NCBI RefSeq assembly: GCF_023100805.1
Contig: NZ_CP095855.1
Location: 5,001,001 to 5,065,000, forward strand
Direction of reading: 5' to 3'
Source: Chitinophaga filiformis
GTDB taxonomy: Bacteria; Bacteroidota; Bacteroidia; Chitinophagales; Chitinophagaceae
Length of the DNA stretch: 64,000 bases
The position numbers and the translations under genes were made by a program. The notes under the pieces were generated by a model, which had not been told where the DNA came from, did not search any database, and saw only the letters and a list, made by a program, of their open reading frames with translations. Positions 52,885-63,008 of the stretch are shown piece after piece (position 1 is the stretch's first letter; every line of letters begins with the position of its first letter).

Positions 52885-54414
52885 TTAATATCCTGTATTC
52901 TGATACATTTTTACAGGATCAAGTTTGTACTCGTCAAACGGGATCGGATAATACCGGTCTTTCGTTGTGAAATTGCTCAGCTTCGCAATACCAAAGGACG
53001 CCTGGTCTTTTGCATGGAAATAATCCACCAGCTCCTGGGTGCTGAAGGCGCGTAGCAGATCAAACCAGCGGTGATTCTCGAAAGCCAGCTCTATGCGGCG
53101 CTCGTGCAGGATGGCCAGTTTCAGCGTAGGGAATTTTGCACTATATGCCGCATCCTGCATGGCAGTGGCATAAGCCGGCATACCAGCCCTTTCACGCACC
53201 ATATCCAGGAATTGAACAGCCGTCGCATTATCGCCCAGGTACATGTTCACCTCCGCCAGCATCAGGATAACATCTGCATAACGGATCAGGATGAAGTCGT
53301 TACCGCCATAGCCATTCTTGCCTGCCGCATCGCTGACATCACGGAATTTGGTGATATACCAGTCTTTTACGTTGCTGGCATTGGCGAAGTGCACCGAGAA
53401 ATCCTTTCTCAGGTCATTGGCCTCATATTCGTTGATCAGGTCAGCAGTTACATTACCGCCCACGCCACTGGCTGTTTTTTGTGAGTTGATGGTTTCGCCG
53501 TTCGCCTGGTTATTGGCGGCTATACCGGACGAGTAAGTGGCATCACCCTGTTTGTACACGATCTGCAGGATCAGCTCAGGACAGGTGCTTTTCTTGTCTA
53601 CACTGAAAACATCAGTGTAAGGGATGTCTTTCAGTGCGCCAAACTTACGCATGTCGTAACAAGCCATCAGGTACTGTTTTGCCTTGGCCAGGTTTTCATC
53701 GCGCTTACCATTGGCGATGGTAGTTGCCATGGTCAGGTATACCTGTCCCAGCAATGCGTTGCCTGCGGCCTTTGACACCCTCCCGATATTAGCGCCCGTC
53801 TGGAAATCGGGCAGAGGGCTGTTCACCACATCCAGCAGATCGGCTACGATCTGGCTGTACACGGCGGTATCTTTTGAACGGAAAGTATTTGCCCTTACCT
53901 CATCCAGGCTCAGTTGTTTTGTTACCAAAGGCACATCCCCCCATTTACGCACCATGTGGAAATAGACCAGTGCACGCAGGAACTTCGCTTCTGCAGCATA
54001 CCCTTTCTTCGTATCCTCGCTGGCAAACGTCACTTTGTCGATATTGGACAATACCAGGTTGGCCCGGGAGATCACCTGGTACATATCCACCCAGTGGGAC
54101 TTCAGGTAGGTATTGCTCGGCAGCAGGGAGAAATCGCCAAACTGGAAAGGCTCGCCGGCGTTCGACTGGTTGTCGTTACGGCCGGTATTGTCAGAGCGTT
54201 CTTCCGAAAATAATCCGCTGCCTTCACCGAGTGCGTTGTTGCTTCTCAGGGCCTGGTACACACCGTTCACGGCCAGCAGTACATCGTTCTCTGTCTGGAA
54301 ATAATTGCCTACCGTCTGACTGTTAGGGTCTGTCTGGTTCAGGAAATCCTTGTTACAGGCGGATGTTGCCAGCACAGCGGCAAAACCCAGTATCATTGAT
54401 ATGTTCTTCTTCAT
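52885..54414 (-). CDS. SusD/RagB-family nutrient-binding lipoprotein
   Basis: The 509-residue surface lipoprotein partners the SusC gene 24 bases upstream. The lipobox is SAC (Cys near 20), followed by NKDFLNQTDPNSQ as in many SusD proteins; the TPR core and RWFDLLRAF and MYQNTGY terminal signatures are present. Together with the SusC, FecR and sigma genes it forms a complete, sigma-controlled uptake locus. Confidence 0.93.
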   Translation of the reverse strand: MKKNISMILGFAAVLATSACNKDFLNQTDPNSQTVGNYFQTENDVLLAVNGVYQALRSNNALGEGSGLFSEERSDNTGRNDNQSNAGEPFQFGDFSLLPSNTYLKSHWVDMYQVISRANLVLSNIDKVTFASEDTKKGYAAEAKFLRALVYFHMVRKWGDVPLVTKQLSLDEVRANTFRSKDTAVYSQIVADLLDVVNSPLPDFQTGANIGRVSKAAGNALLGQVYLTMATTIANGKRDENLAKAKQYLMACYDMRKFGALKDIPYTDVFSVDKKSTCPELILQIVYKQGDATYSSGIAANNQANGETINSQKTASGVGGNVTADLINEYEANDLRKDFSVHFANASNVKDWYITKFRDVSDAAGKNGYGGNDFILIRYADVILMLAEVNMYLGDNATAVQFLDMVRERAGMPAYATAMQDAAYSAKFPTLKLAILHERRIELAFENHRWFDLLRAFSTQELVDYFHAKDQASFGIAKLSNFTTKDRYYPIPFDEYKLDPVKMYQNTGY

Positions 54415-54438
54415 TTTTTTTGTTTAAGCGTCAATAGA

Positions 54439-57400
54439 TCAGAAACCTAGTTTTACACCGGCATTGTAGGCACGAACCAGCGGATACATTCCATAGTCAA
54501 CGCCTGGCGCCAGGTTGGGATTAGTGCTGTTGCCGTTAAAATCCACTTCCGGATTATATCCTTTGTATTTGGTGATCGTGAATACGTTGTCTACACTCGC
54601 AAATATTGTTGCTTTTGATACCCCCAGTTTTTCCTGCAATCCACGGAACTTAAAGTTGTAGCCCAGTACGATATTGGTACATCTGAAATAAGACGCATCC
54701 TGCAGGTAGAAGGTAGAGAGACGGGTACTGTTACTCTGCGTACCGGCGCGGGAAGCACGGTATACTTTACCATTGCCCGGCTGACTAACAGAACGGAAAC
54801 GGTTCACAACGTCAGCATACTGGTTGCCGGAACCTTCCATGTTGTACAGGTAGTAATCCTGGCCGTCCAGTACCTGGTTGCCATAAGATCCATTAAAGGA
54901 AGAAGAGAAGTAAAAGTTCTTATAGGTTGCCGACAGGTTAAAACCGTAAGTGAATTTCGGATAAGGATTGCCGATCACATCTTTGTCTGCATCATTCACC
55001 ACATGATCGCCGGTCTTGTCGTAGAAATAAAGATCTCCCGGATGTAAAGGGTTTGAGCTGGAAGCAGATGGCGCCAGTGTTTTGTAATTAGCTTCCGTTG
55101 CCACGCCCAGTACCCTGAACCCGTAGAACATACCTACCGGCTGTCCTGCCTGTGTAATGTGGGTCAGGTAAGAACGCTCCGCACCTGCTGTCAGGATCGT
55201 ATTCGCACCTCCCATATCCAGTACCTTGTTACGGTTCACGGAGATGTTGCCGGCGAAGTTCAGGTGAAAATCCTTTCCATCTACTACCCTTGCATCCAGC
55301 TGTAAGTCAACACCCCTGTTACGGATCTTGGAATCACGCAGGTTAGTCAGCACGGACGTTGCACCGGCAATGGCAGAGATGGGCTGGTTGAACAACAGGT
55401 TATAGGAATAACTGAGATAGTAGTTAGCGATCAGGTTCAGCCGGCCATTGAACAACCCGATGTCCAGTCCACCGTTATACTGTGAGGTAGATTCCCAACC
55501 GATCTTCGGATCTTTAATACCTCCGGCAAAGGTGCCTGTGTTTACCGTACCATTACCCAGTGGTACACCTGTGGGCGTACCCATTACCTGGATAGCGTTG
55601 TAGTTACCGATGTTATTATTACCACTCAGGCCCCAGCTGGCACGCAGCTTCAGCGTGGAATGCTGTCCTAACCAATCGTGGTAGAATGATTCATTGGAAA
55701 TGTTCCAGCCGGCGGCAACGGAAGGGAAACTACCCCAACGGTTTTCCGGACCGAAACGGGAAGAGGCGTCTGTGCGGAAAGAAGCGGTCAGATAATAACG
55801 GCTATCATAGTTATAGTTGATACGTCCGAGGTAAGACATCAGCGTATAGGTGTACTTCGAAGCCGTTGTCAGTGTGAAAAGCGCCGCATCTGCACCTTTT
55901 GCATTCAGCTCCTGGATACGGTCGTCCTGGAATCCCTGGGCTTTTACCTCGAGGATATCGCCGCTTGTTTTCTGTATGGTGTAACCACCCAGTACATCTA
56001 ATTTATGTTTGTTAAACTGTTTGCTGTAGTTGGCTGTGAATTCGCCCAGCTGATCGGTGATGCCGGTAGTCTTCGCCTTTGCGTTGGCAGCAGCTTTTGC
56101 CTGTGTAGAGTAAGGTGCATTCACCCCGCTACTCAGACTCGTCGGATAATAGTAGTCGTACTTCTCCGCATAGTTGGTCATACCCAGGTTGGCCTTCAAT
56201 GACAACTCAGGTAACAACTGGTAAACAGCATAACCGTTATAGGTACTGCGATTGCCTTTACGACGGATGTTGATCTCCTTTGCTATTGCCAGCGGGTTTT
56301 CGAAGCTGTTGTAGCCATAGGTGGCCGACAGTGCAGCTACCTCATTCTTCACAATATTCCCCTTATCGTCGTAAGCACGGTAAGTAGGCAGCATCAGCAA
56401 AGCCGCCATTATAGGGTTATGATCCCAGCGGCCTTCCTCTGTTTCCCTGTTCTGGTTGTTGGTATAGGAAACATTCATCCCTGCTCTCAGCTTTGCATTG
56501 ATCTGGCCGTCAATGTTCGCACGAAAGTTGATCTTCTTCACACCGGTGTTCAGGATAATACCGTCCTGGTTCTGATAGCCACCGCTGATATAATACTTCA
56601 CATCCTTGCTGCCACCGGAGAATGACAGGTTGTGACGGCTGAATACCGCATTGCGGTACAGCAGGTCCTGCCAGTCCGTATTATATTTCGGCTTGATCAT
56701 TTTCTGACTGGCGAAATCGTAGAAGGTAGGATCGATCTGAACAGAGTTAGCGTTACCCACCTTCGCAACACGGGTGGCATTGTCGTCAGAGAACATCGCA
56801 TCCGTCCATTGGAGGCCTTTGTTCACTACCAGGTCCTGGTAGGAATTGTTCCTGCCATCGATCATCAGCTGTGCAAATTCGTCTGCATTCAACAATTTTA
56901 CTTTCTTTGCCAGCTGGTTCACACCTGACTGAATATCATATTCAAACCTTCCTTTACCTTCCTTACCACGTTTGGTAGTGATCAGCACCACACCGCCCGC
57001 AGCACGGGAACCGTAAATGGCGGCAGAAGCGGCATCTTTCAGGATGTCGATAGATTCGATGTCTTCCGGGTTGATGTAAATATCATTATCCATAGGATAA
57101 CCATCCACTACATACAGGGGGTTGGAACCGGCATTGATGGAACCGATACCACGTACACGGATCTTGGTGCTGGCATATGGAGCGCCGCTTACCTGCGACA
57201 CCTGTACGCCGGCCACCTTACCTACCAGGGCCTGTCCTACGGAAGGAGATGTGAGGTTCAACTCGCTCGCCTTCACGCTCGAGATAGCACCGGTTACGTC
57301 ACTTTTTCTCACGGACTGGTAACCAATGGCCACGATCTCTTTCAACTGGCTGTTCTGTACTTTCAGCTGCACATTAATCATGTTTTCGGCGCCAACTGTT

Positions 57401-57993
57401 ATTTCCTGCTGTGCATAACCGATAAAGTTATATACCAGTACATCACCCGTATTTACGGCAATGGTGTATTTACCGCTGGCATCAGTGGTGGTATTTTTCT
57501 TCGTATTCTTCTCATGAATGCTTACCCCCGGTACCGGCTGATTGTTCTCGTCAGTCACCGTACCCGATATCACGATCGGTGTAGCAGCAACTGCTGCTAC
57601 GGGCAGCACTGCTTTTTCCACTGCTTTTCTTTTTTCCACTTTCAGGAAGATATGGCTTTCGTCCACCTGCTTTACGGTCCCCTGGTAATCTTTCAGCAGT
57701 TCCTGGAATACGGTAGACAACATTTCATCATCTGCCTTGTAGCTCACCGGTTCCATAGCATTTATTGCGGCTGTATTGTAGCCAACGGAAAGGCCGGTCT
57801 TCTGCTCAATGAGCAGGAATACATCTTTAAGGGGCTGATGTTTTACGTTCAAACTGATACGCGCTTTGCGTACTGTAACAGTGACATACTGATTCTGCAC
57901 ATCATTGGCAAAACAGATCACATGAGCAAATAGAAATAAGACAAGCAGTCGCAACTGCCTCTTTGTTGTTGGCGCATTACATTTTATTCGCAT
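54439..57993 (-). CDS. SusC/RagA-family transporter with STN signalling domain
   Basis: The 1184-residue transporter has a signal peptide (1-29), an STN domain (about 48-120, LKDVFLLIEQKTGLSVGYN), a carboxypeptidase-like domain (about 142-225), the plug (about 235-350; SVRKSDVTGAISSVKAS) and a barrel ending ...AGVKLGF. STN domains signal to FecR-type anti-sigma factors, and the FecR gene overlaps the start of this one by 10 bases. No catabolic enzyme is nearby, so substrate is unknown. Confidence 0.95.
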   Translation of the reverse strand: MRIKCNAPTTKRQLRLLVLFLFAHVICFANDVQNQYVTVTVRKARISLNVKHQPLKDVFLLIEQKTGLSVGYNTAAINAMEPVSYKADDEMLSTVFQELLKDYQGTVKQVDESHIFLKVEKRKAVEKAVLPVAAVAATPIVISGTVTDENNQPVPGVSIHEKNTKKNTTTDASGKYTIAVNTGDVLVYNFIGYAQQEITVGAENMINVQLKVQNSQLKEIVAIGYQSVRKSDVTGAISSVKASELNLTSPSVGQALVGKVAGVQVSQVSGAPYASTKIRVRGIGSINAGSNPLYVVDGYPMDNDIYINPEDIESIDILKDAASAAIYGSRAAGGVVLITTKRGKEGKGRFEYDIQSGVNQLAKKVKLLNADEFAQLMIDGRNNSYQDLVVNKGLQWTDAMFSDDNATRVAKVGNANSVQIDPTFYDFASQKMIKPKYNTDWQDLLYRNAVFSRHNLSFSGGSKDVKYYISGGYQNQDGIILNTGVKKINFRANIDGQINAKLRAGMNVSYTNNQNRETEEGRWDHNPIMAALLMLPTYRAYDDKGNIVKNEVAALSATYGYNSFENPLAIAKEINIRRKGNRSTYNGYAVYQLLPELSLKANLGMTNYAEKYDYYYPTSLSSGVNAPYSTQAKAAANAKAKTTGITDQLGEFTANYSKQFNKHKLDVLGGYTIQKTSGDILEVKAQGFQDDRIQELNAKGADAALFTLTTASKYTYTLMSYLGRINYNYDSRYYLTASFRTDASSRFGPENRWGSFPSVAAGWNISNESFYHDWLGQHSTLKLRASWGLSGNNNIGNYNAIQVMGTPTGVPLGNGTVNTGTFAGGIKDPKIGWESTSQYNGGLDIGLFNGRLNLIANYYLSYSYNLLFNQPISAIAGATSVLTNLRDSKIRNRGVDLQLDARVVDGKDFHLNFAGNISVNRNKVLDMGGANTILTAGAERSYLTHITQAGQPVGMFYGFRVLGVATEANYKTLAPSASSSNPLHPGDLYFYDKTGDHVVNDADKDVIGNPYPKFTYGFNLSATYKNFYFSSSFNGSYGNQVLDGQDYYLYNMEGSGNQYADVVNRFRSVSQPGNGKVYRASRAGTQSNSTRLSTFYLQDASYFRCTNIVLGYNFKFRGLQEKLGVSKATIFASVDNVFTITKYKGYNPEVDFNGNSTNPNLAPGVDYGMYPLVRAYNAGVKLGF

Positions 57994-58955
57994 GACGCAA
58001 TATTGATTTTTATTTCATTGTTGTTTATGCTGTAAGAGATACCTGACAGCTGTTGTAGCAGCATGAGCGCCTTGTTCAGCGGTTCATTCTTCAATTGTAA
58101 AGTATAACGGCAGTTGTGTTTTGCCTTTCCGGTGAGCGTAATATGTGCATTGTATTGTCTTTCGAGTATTGTTGCTATCTCTTCGAGCGATGCCTGTTCA
58201 AAAAATAACCTGTTCTGTTGCCAGCCTGCAATGTCGTCCGCCTTACAAGGTTTCAGCACATGTTTCCCTGTCTGCGCTTCGTACGTCAGCAGCTGATCTT
58301 TCGTTACGCCGGGAGCCAGTATTGCTGTGCGGCCACGCTCCTGCTTTTCGATACGTACTTTGCCATTCAGTACCGCTACCTGCAAAGCATCATCCTCCGG
58401 GTATGCTTTCACATCAAAAGCAGTACCCAGCACTACGGTGCGGACATTGCCGGTACAGACTATAAATGGCTGCTTACTATTCTGTTTGATATCAAAGGTG
58501 CCCTGACCGCTAAATACCAGTTCCCTAACGCTATCGCCAAAATTGGAAGGAATACTGAGCGTACTGCCGGCATTCATGGTCAGTGTACTACCATCCGGCA
58601 GGGTCAGTTTCTTACGTTCTCCCTTTGCGGTTGTAATAGAAGAATAAGTAACAGGTGCCGGCGCCTTCATATAGAACCTGTATATGAAGAGCAGGCTGGT
58701 AAGGGCCACCAGCAGCACCGCGGCCGCGCTGAGCATGATGTATCTGAAAGATGTTCCCCTGCGTGGGAAGAGCGTATGCATGGCATTGACCACAGCTTTA
58801 TCGGCGGCGGCTTTCATTTCCCCGGCATCAGGCAGCTCCTCAAAACTGTCGAACCATTGCCGGATACGGGTAGTTTCTTCCGGCGTACATTTACCGGCGC
58901 GATATTTTTCCAAGAGCGCTAAAAGCGCAGCTTTGTCTGACGATGATGTTCCCAT
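57984..58955 (-). CDS. FecR-family anti-sigma factor
   Basis: The 323-residue protein has a cytoplasmic sigma-binding N-terminus (about 10-60), one membrane helix (about 72-93), a periplasmic FecR domain (about 105-205, LTLPDGSTLTMNAGSTLSIP) and a C-terminal DUF4974-like STN-contact domain (about 245-320). It relays transporter occupancy to the sigma factor encoded 15 bases upstream. The stop overlaps the SusC start by 10 bases, so translation is coupled. Confidence 0.93.
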   Translation of the reverse strand: MGTSSSDKAALLALLEKYRAGKCTPEETTRIRQWFDSFEELPDAGEMKAAADKAVVNAMHTLFPRRGTSFRYIMLSAAAVLLVALTSLLFIYRFYMKAPAPVTYSSITTAKGERKKLTLPDGSTLTMNAGSTLSIPSNFGDSVRELVFSGQGTFDIKQNSKQPFIVCTGNVRTVVLGTAFDVKAYPEDDALQVAVLNGKVRIEKQERGRTAILAPGVTKDQLLTYEAQTGKHVLKPCKADDIAGWQQNRLFFEQASLEEIATILERQYNAHITLTGKAKHNCRYTLQLKNEPLNKALMLLQQLSGISYSINNNEIKINIASCE

Positions 58956-58970
58956 TCATCAGTAAAGTCC

Positions 58971-59576
58971 TCAAAAGTGAAAAGTGGTACCGTTAAGGAA
59001 TTGTAAACTCAATGTTACCAGTATGTAAACAAGCACCAGGAAGAAAGCAGCCAGGCGCAGCCGGATGCGTTTGAGTGCGAGGGAGAGATTGTTTTTGACG
59101 GTTTGTTCGGAGAGGCCGTATTCACGGGCTATTTCAGGGATGGATTTGGATTCCCAGCGACTGGATACAAATATCTTACGCATGGTTTCATTCATCCTGG
59201 AGATCTCTGTTTCTACTTCTTCCCTGATCTCTATAGATATCAGCTGATCTTCCACGGGGTATGTGCTGGGTTCGTCTTTTTCGAGTAAAATGGTTTGACG
59301 GGCCAGTATTTTTTTATTTTCTATCTGCCAGTCGATGATCGCATAGTGTACGGAACGCTTCAGGTAAGCGGCTATATTATTAATACTATGGCGGTTCTTC
59401 CAGCAGGAAATAAACACCTCCTGTAACAGATCTTTTGCATCATGTTCACTACGGATGCGCGTGTAGATATACTTGTACAGCTGTACATTATATCTATACA
59501 TGATCGCCTCAAATGCTTTCTCATCGCCGGTTTGTGAAAGTGATAATAACTCCGCGTCTGTCAGGTTCTCTGTCAT
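58971..59576 (-). CDS. ECF RNA polymerase sigma factor with C-terminal membrane helix
   Basis: This 201-residue sigma factor has region 2 (about 20-85, DAKDLLQEVFISCWKNR) and region 4 (about 130-172, SIPEIAREYGLSEQTVKNNL). Its last 28 residues include a hydrophobic helix (about 174-193, LAAFFLVLVYILVTL), an addition seen in some Bacteroidota FecI-type sigma factors; it may tether the factor to the membrane until released. It heads the sigma, FecR, SusC, SusD unit. Confidence 0.93.
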   Translation of the reverse strand: MTENLTDAELLSLSQTGDEKAFEAIMYRYNVQLYKYIYTRIRSEHDAKDLLQEVFISCWKNRHSINNIAAYLKRSVHYAIIDWQIENKKILARQTILLEKDEPSTYPVEDQLISIEIREEVETEISRMNETMRKIFVSSRWESKSIPEIAREYGLSEQTVKNNLSLALKRIRLRLAAFFLVLVYILVTLSLQFLNGTTFHF

Positions 59577-59662
59577 AATAGTTGGCAGCTATGCAGCACG
59601 AAATTATAAAGCGACCTCTTACTTATATGTTATGTTTACGTTAACTGGGGCAGATACAATAA

Positions 59663-59686
59663 GGGGCCAGCCAAAAGGCCAGCCCC
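59663..59686 (-). terminator. Terminator-like hairpin after the COG0523 gene
   Basis: On the minus strand GGGGCTGGCC and GGCTGGCCCC form a 10-bp stem with two G-U pairs and a TTTT loop, then TTATT. It is 24 bases past the stop at 59710. Confidence 0.7.
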
Positions 59687-59709
59687 GTTCCTTCATCATC
59701 TCTGTCAGG

Positions 59710-60909
59710 TTACAAGGGGAATTCATCGTTAAACGTTCCTCCTCTTTCCATTGTCAGCAGTTCCGCTTCATTACACAGACAATCTTCCAGTTCCCTTATA
59801 ATAGTATCTTTATCGAGCCCCCTGCCAATGATGACAAGTTCATTGTGCCGGTCGCCAAAACGTTTGTCCCACCTGTCTTCGATCTCATCTTCATTATCCA
59901 GGAATGATGCATACTGTATCCTCTCCCCGTAAGGCATGCTGCTCCACCATACGCCCGCACGTTCTGCACGCAGGCTGCCACCGGCCTGGCTCCAGTTCAG
60001 GGCATCGTCTTTACGTGAAGCGAGCCAGAAAAGTCCTTTACTTCGGATGATATTGGAATGCCAGTCGTTGTTCAGATACTGCCAGAAGCGTTCGGGGTGA
60101 AAGGGTTTCCTGCTGCGGTATACAAAACTGCTGATGCCGTATTCGTCTGTTTCAGGCGTATGATGTGATTTGTTCAATTCTTCTATCCAGCCAGCACTCT
60201 GGCTGGTAGCTTCAAAATCAAAAAGGCGGGTGTTCAGTATATGTTGCAGTTCCACTTTACCAAAGGAAGCCGTTATTACACGCGCATTGGCATTCATCTT
60301 CCTGATCAGGGCCTGTAGCATGTTCAATTCTTCCACGGTAATAAGATCCGTTTTGTTCAGGATAATAACATTGGCAAATTCGATCTGATCTGTCAGCAGG
60401 TTCACGATCGTCCTGTAGTCGCCGTCCATATCAGTAACCTGCCTGTCCTGCAGCGTTTCAATACTGCTGAAATCCCGGAGAAAATTAAAACAGTCTACCA
60501 CTGTAACAAGCGTATCAAGTCTTGACAGCTGGCTCAGGTCAATACCATTGGCTTCATCCTGGTAGCTGAATGTCTGTGCCACAGGCAAGGGTTCACTGAT
60601 ACCGGAGCTTTCAATCAGCAGGTAATCAAACCTTCCCTCCTTTGCCAGTTTTTCAACTTCCAGCAGCAGGTCTTCCCGCAGTGTACAGCAGATACAGCCA
60701 TTGCTCATCTCTACCAGCTTCTCTTCCGTCCGGCTAAGGGTCTGTTCATTCTTTACCAGCTGTGCATCAATATTGACTTCGCTCATGTCGTTCACAATCA
60801 CAGCTACTTTCAGTCCTTCCCTGTTGTGCAGGACATGATTGAGCAAAGTAGTCTTACCAGCGCCGAGAAAGCCACTCAGCACCGTAACAGGCAGTCTGTT
60901 CGGGATCAT
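59710..60909 (-). CDS. COG0523 (CobW/ZNG1-like) metallochaperone GTPase
   Basis: The 399-residue GTPase has the P-loop GFLGAGKTT (13-21), the metal-binding CICC motif (72-75) in SNGCICCTLRED, and a CobW C-terminal domain (about 260-360). These proteins insert zinc or cobalt into client enzymes; a zinc role is favoured here by the Zur-like palindrome upstream, though cobalamin synthesis members share the fold. No cob genes are adjacent. Client enzyme is unknown. Confidence 0.92.
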   Translation of the reverse strand: MIPNRLPVTVLSGFLGAGKTTLLNHVLHNREGLKVAVIVNDMSEVNIDAQLVKNEQTLSRTEEKLVEMSNGCICCTLREDLLLEVEKLAKEGRFDYLLIESSGISEPLPVAQTFSYQDEANGIDLSQLSRLDTLVTVVDCFNFLRDFSSIETLQDRQVTDMDGDYRTIVNLLTDQIEFANVIILNKTDLITVEELNMLQALIRKMNANARVITASFGKVELQHILNTRLFDFEATSQSAGWIEELNKSHHTPETDEYGISSFVYRSRKPFHPERFWQYLNNDWHSNIIRSKGLFWLASRKDDALNWSQAGGSLRAERAGVWWSSMPYGERIQYASFLDNEDEIEDRWDKRFGDRHNELVIIGRGLDKDTIIRELEDCLCNEAELLTMERGGTFNDEFPL

Positions 60910-60993
60910 ATATTATAGTTATTAAAATAGTAGGTCCGTACCGGGATAATAGGCACCCGGAAGCGTCTGTACAGCACTACTGTACTGCACCTT

Positions 60994-61028
60994 ATAGTAT
61001 TTGCATCTTTGTTGCAAATGTATACTAT
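60994..61028 (-). promoter_or_regulatory. Zur/Fur-like operator upstream of the COG0523 gene
   Basis: The centre TTTGCAtcTTTgtTGCAAA (61000-61018) is a near-perfect inverted repeat, extended by ATAGTA (60994-60999) and TACTAT (61023-61028). It lies 85-120 bases before the ATG at 60909 and resembles Zur-type boxes of Bacteroidota metal genes as I remember them. Confidence 0.55.
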
Positions 61029-61179
61029 TTAGATGTAAAACCAAATCCTTCGTAAAAATGATTTTTGCTTTGCAAAGCACAGCGCTCGCCGTCAGCCTTC
61101 GTGCAGCGGAGTGGGTTATCAGGTAAGCGAAGTAAATTGAAAAGTCCTGCTGCGCAGTATTGACAGTAGTAATGTTGGT

Positions 61180-61347
61180 CTACTGGCCGATCAGTAAGCC
61201 TATCCCGGCCACCACAATCGTGAGGCCAATGGCGACCAGTCTGAAATGCCCCCAGGGCTTTGATTCAGTTTTAAATTTGAACGCCAGCCAGGTCCATAAA
61301 AGCCCTCCGGGAATCATCGCGAGGCCAATCCATTGTAAGTCGGTCAT
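61180..61347 (-). CDS. Small two-helix membrane protein
   Basis: The 55-residue product (ATG at 61347; the frame extends 10 codons further upstream) has two membrane helices (about 5-22 and 35-53) joined by a basic loop KFKTESKPWGHFR. No family is recognised. The clean helix-loop-helix pattern and codon use suggest a true gene. It faces the S8 protease divergently. Confidence 0.6.
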   Translation of the reverse strand: MTDLQWIGLAMIPGGLLWTWLAFKFKTESKPWGHFRLVAIGLTIVVAGIGLLIGQ

Positions 61348-61544
61348 AGGAATAGGTAATAAATTAAACTGAATCAAAAATACCGGCCTAATATATAAAA
61401 TATATAATAACCATCTCCCATCAGAGCTTTCCGAAAATGGGAGATCCCAACAATTTTCCGTAAATTAAGTTACCGGAATCCACGTATCAACAGCCACGTT
61501 ATCTATCCAACAGTCAGGATTGTTAATTACCTAAAACGTAACAG

Positions 61545-63008
61545 ATGAGAACCCCTTATTTTCTAATGGTGGGCCTAATCGTTATTCTGTCCACTTCCTG
61601 CCGGAAAACAACGACCCTTCCATTCACACCTCCACCGCCCAACCCACAGGAAATTATCCCCAAGTCGGCTATCAATGCATTCGTGCACCAGCAGCTGGAA
61701 ACACATGGTTATTTTGATTGGAAAATGGCCAGCGATACCATGGTCTGGAGCGCATTGCTTCACGGGGATAGTATTTTATCCGTAGGGTATTCCACGACAT
61801 CCGGCGCAGCCGGTATATTACAACTGATCGGGGAAAAGGAAGGCATTACTGCGAGACAGGACCAGCGCACTTCCACTGGCGACAAACTACGTTTCCTGAA
61901 CGTACGTGTCAGTCATTTTGAAACCGTAAAGGCATTGCGCGCTTCTCCCATTGTGCGTTATGCAGAACCCATCGGGTATGGCGCATTTATGCGGGATATA
62001 AGCCCGAGAGACGCTGCGGCAGCCTCAGACATCCTCGCCTCCGGTTGCGGCTATAATTCGGCTAAAACAGACCTTGTAGCCGGGGTTGACTATACCGCGA
62101 CCTCCCCCGCCGCAAAACTGTCCTGGAACTACCCCTATCACCGGGTAGAACAGGCCTGGCAGCGGGCCACCGGACAGCATATCAAAGTCATGATCATTGA
62201 TACAGGTGTGAGTCCGCAGCAGGAGAACCTGGGCAGTGCCTTCAACCAGGGCTGGTCTGCCGGCAGGACCCTCCAAAAGGTGGGCACTTACTACAATGGT
62301 AGCCCTGACGATCCCTGCGGGCATGGTACCAGCATGGCCGGTGTACTGGCGGGGCCCCGGGGTACCGATGGCAATACAGCCGGGATTGCCTATAACTGTG
62401 ACCTTATCACAGTGCATGCAGCGGAGAATGTAGTGCTGCTCTCCACGGATGCCATCAATGGCGTTACCAATGCCTATGTGCTGGGCGCTGACGATCCGGC
62501 CGTAAAGATCATCAGTATGAGCATGGGGACTATCTTCAGTTCCGGCCAGATCAAAGACGCGCTCAGTTATGCTTACAGTAAGGGCAAACTGATGTTCTGC
62601 GCGGCCGGTACTTCTACTTCATTCTTTGCCAGCTTTGTAGGCGTGATCTTCCCCGCCAATCAACCACAGGTGGTAGCGGTGACCGGTATGAAAGACAACC
62701 TGAAAGACAGGTGTGACGACTGCCATACCGGTAGCAAGGTGGATTTTGCTATCGTAATGCAAAAATCCTCTACCGGCAGGAATCCGCTCAGCATTGCCAT
62801 GAGTGGGGATGTTCCTTCTACCGTAGGTGGTTCTTCTGTAGCAACAGCCAGCTGTTCTGCAATAGCGGCGCTTGTGTGGAGTAAGTATCCGGCCTATCCG
62901 CGTGATAGTATCATTGCGAGAATGGCCAGGGCCTCCAGCTTTGCCAACAACAGAAGCAGCAAATTCGGCTGGGGTATTATTAATGCGGATGCAGCAGTAG
63001 GCCTTTGA
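61545..63008 (+). CDS. S8-family (subtilisin-like) serine protease lipoprotein
   Basis: The 487-residue protease has a lipoprotein signal with lipobox STSC (Cys near 19) and a Pro-rich spacer (PPPPNPQ). Residues about 75-150 look like an inhibitor-type propeptide. The catalytic domain has Asp in MIIDTGVSP, His in CGHGTSMAGVLAG and Ser in GGSSVATASCS. The usual GTSMA.P around the Ser is replaced by GGSSVATAS, so activity is likely but not certain. Probably an outer-membrane-anchored or periplasmic peptidase. Confidence 0.88.
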   Translation: MRTPYFLMVGLIVILSTSCRKTTTLPFTPPPPNPQEIIPKSAINAFVHQQLETHGYFDWKMASDTMVWSALLHGDSILSVGYSTTSGAAGILQLIGEKEGITARQDQRTSTGDKLRFLNVRVSHFETVKALRASPIVRYAEPIGYGAFMRDISPRDAAAASDILASGCGYNSAKTDLVAGVDYTATSPAAKLSWNYPYHRVEQAWQRATGQHIKVMIIDTGVSPQQENLGSAFNQGWSAGRTLQKVGTYYNGSPDDPCGHGTSMAGVLAGPRGTDGNTAGIAYNCDLITVHAAENVVLLSTDAINGVTNAYVLGADDPAVKIISMSMGTIFSSGQIKDALSYAYSKGKLMFCAAGTSTSFFASFVGVIFPANQPQVVAVTGMKDNLKDRCDDCHTGSKVDFAIVMQKSSTGRNPLSIAMSGDVPSTVGGSSVATASCSAIAALVWSKYPAYPRDSIIARMARASSFANNRSSKFGWGIINADAAVGL

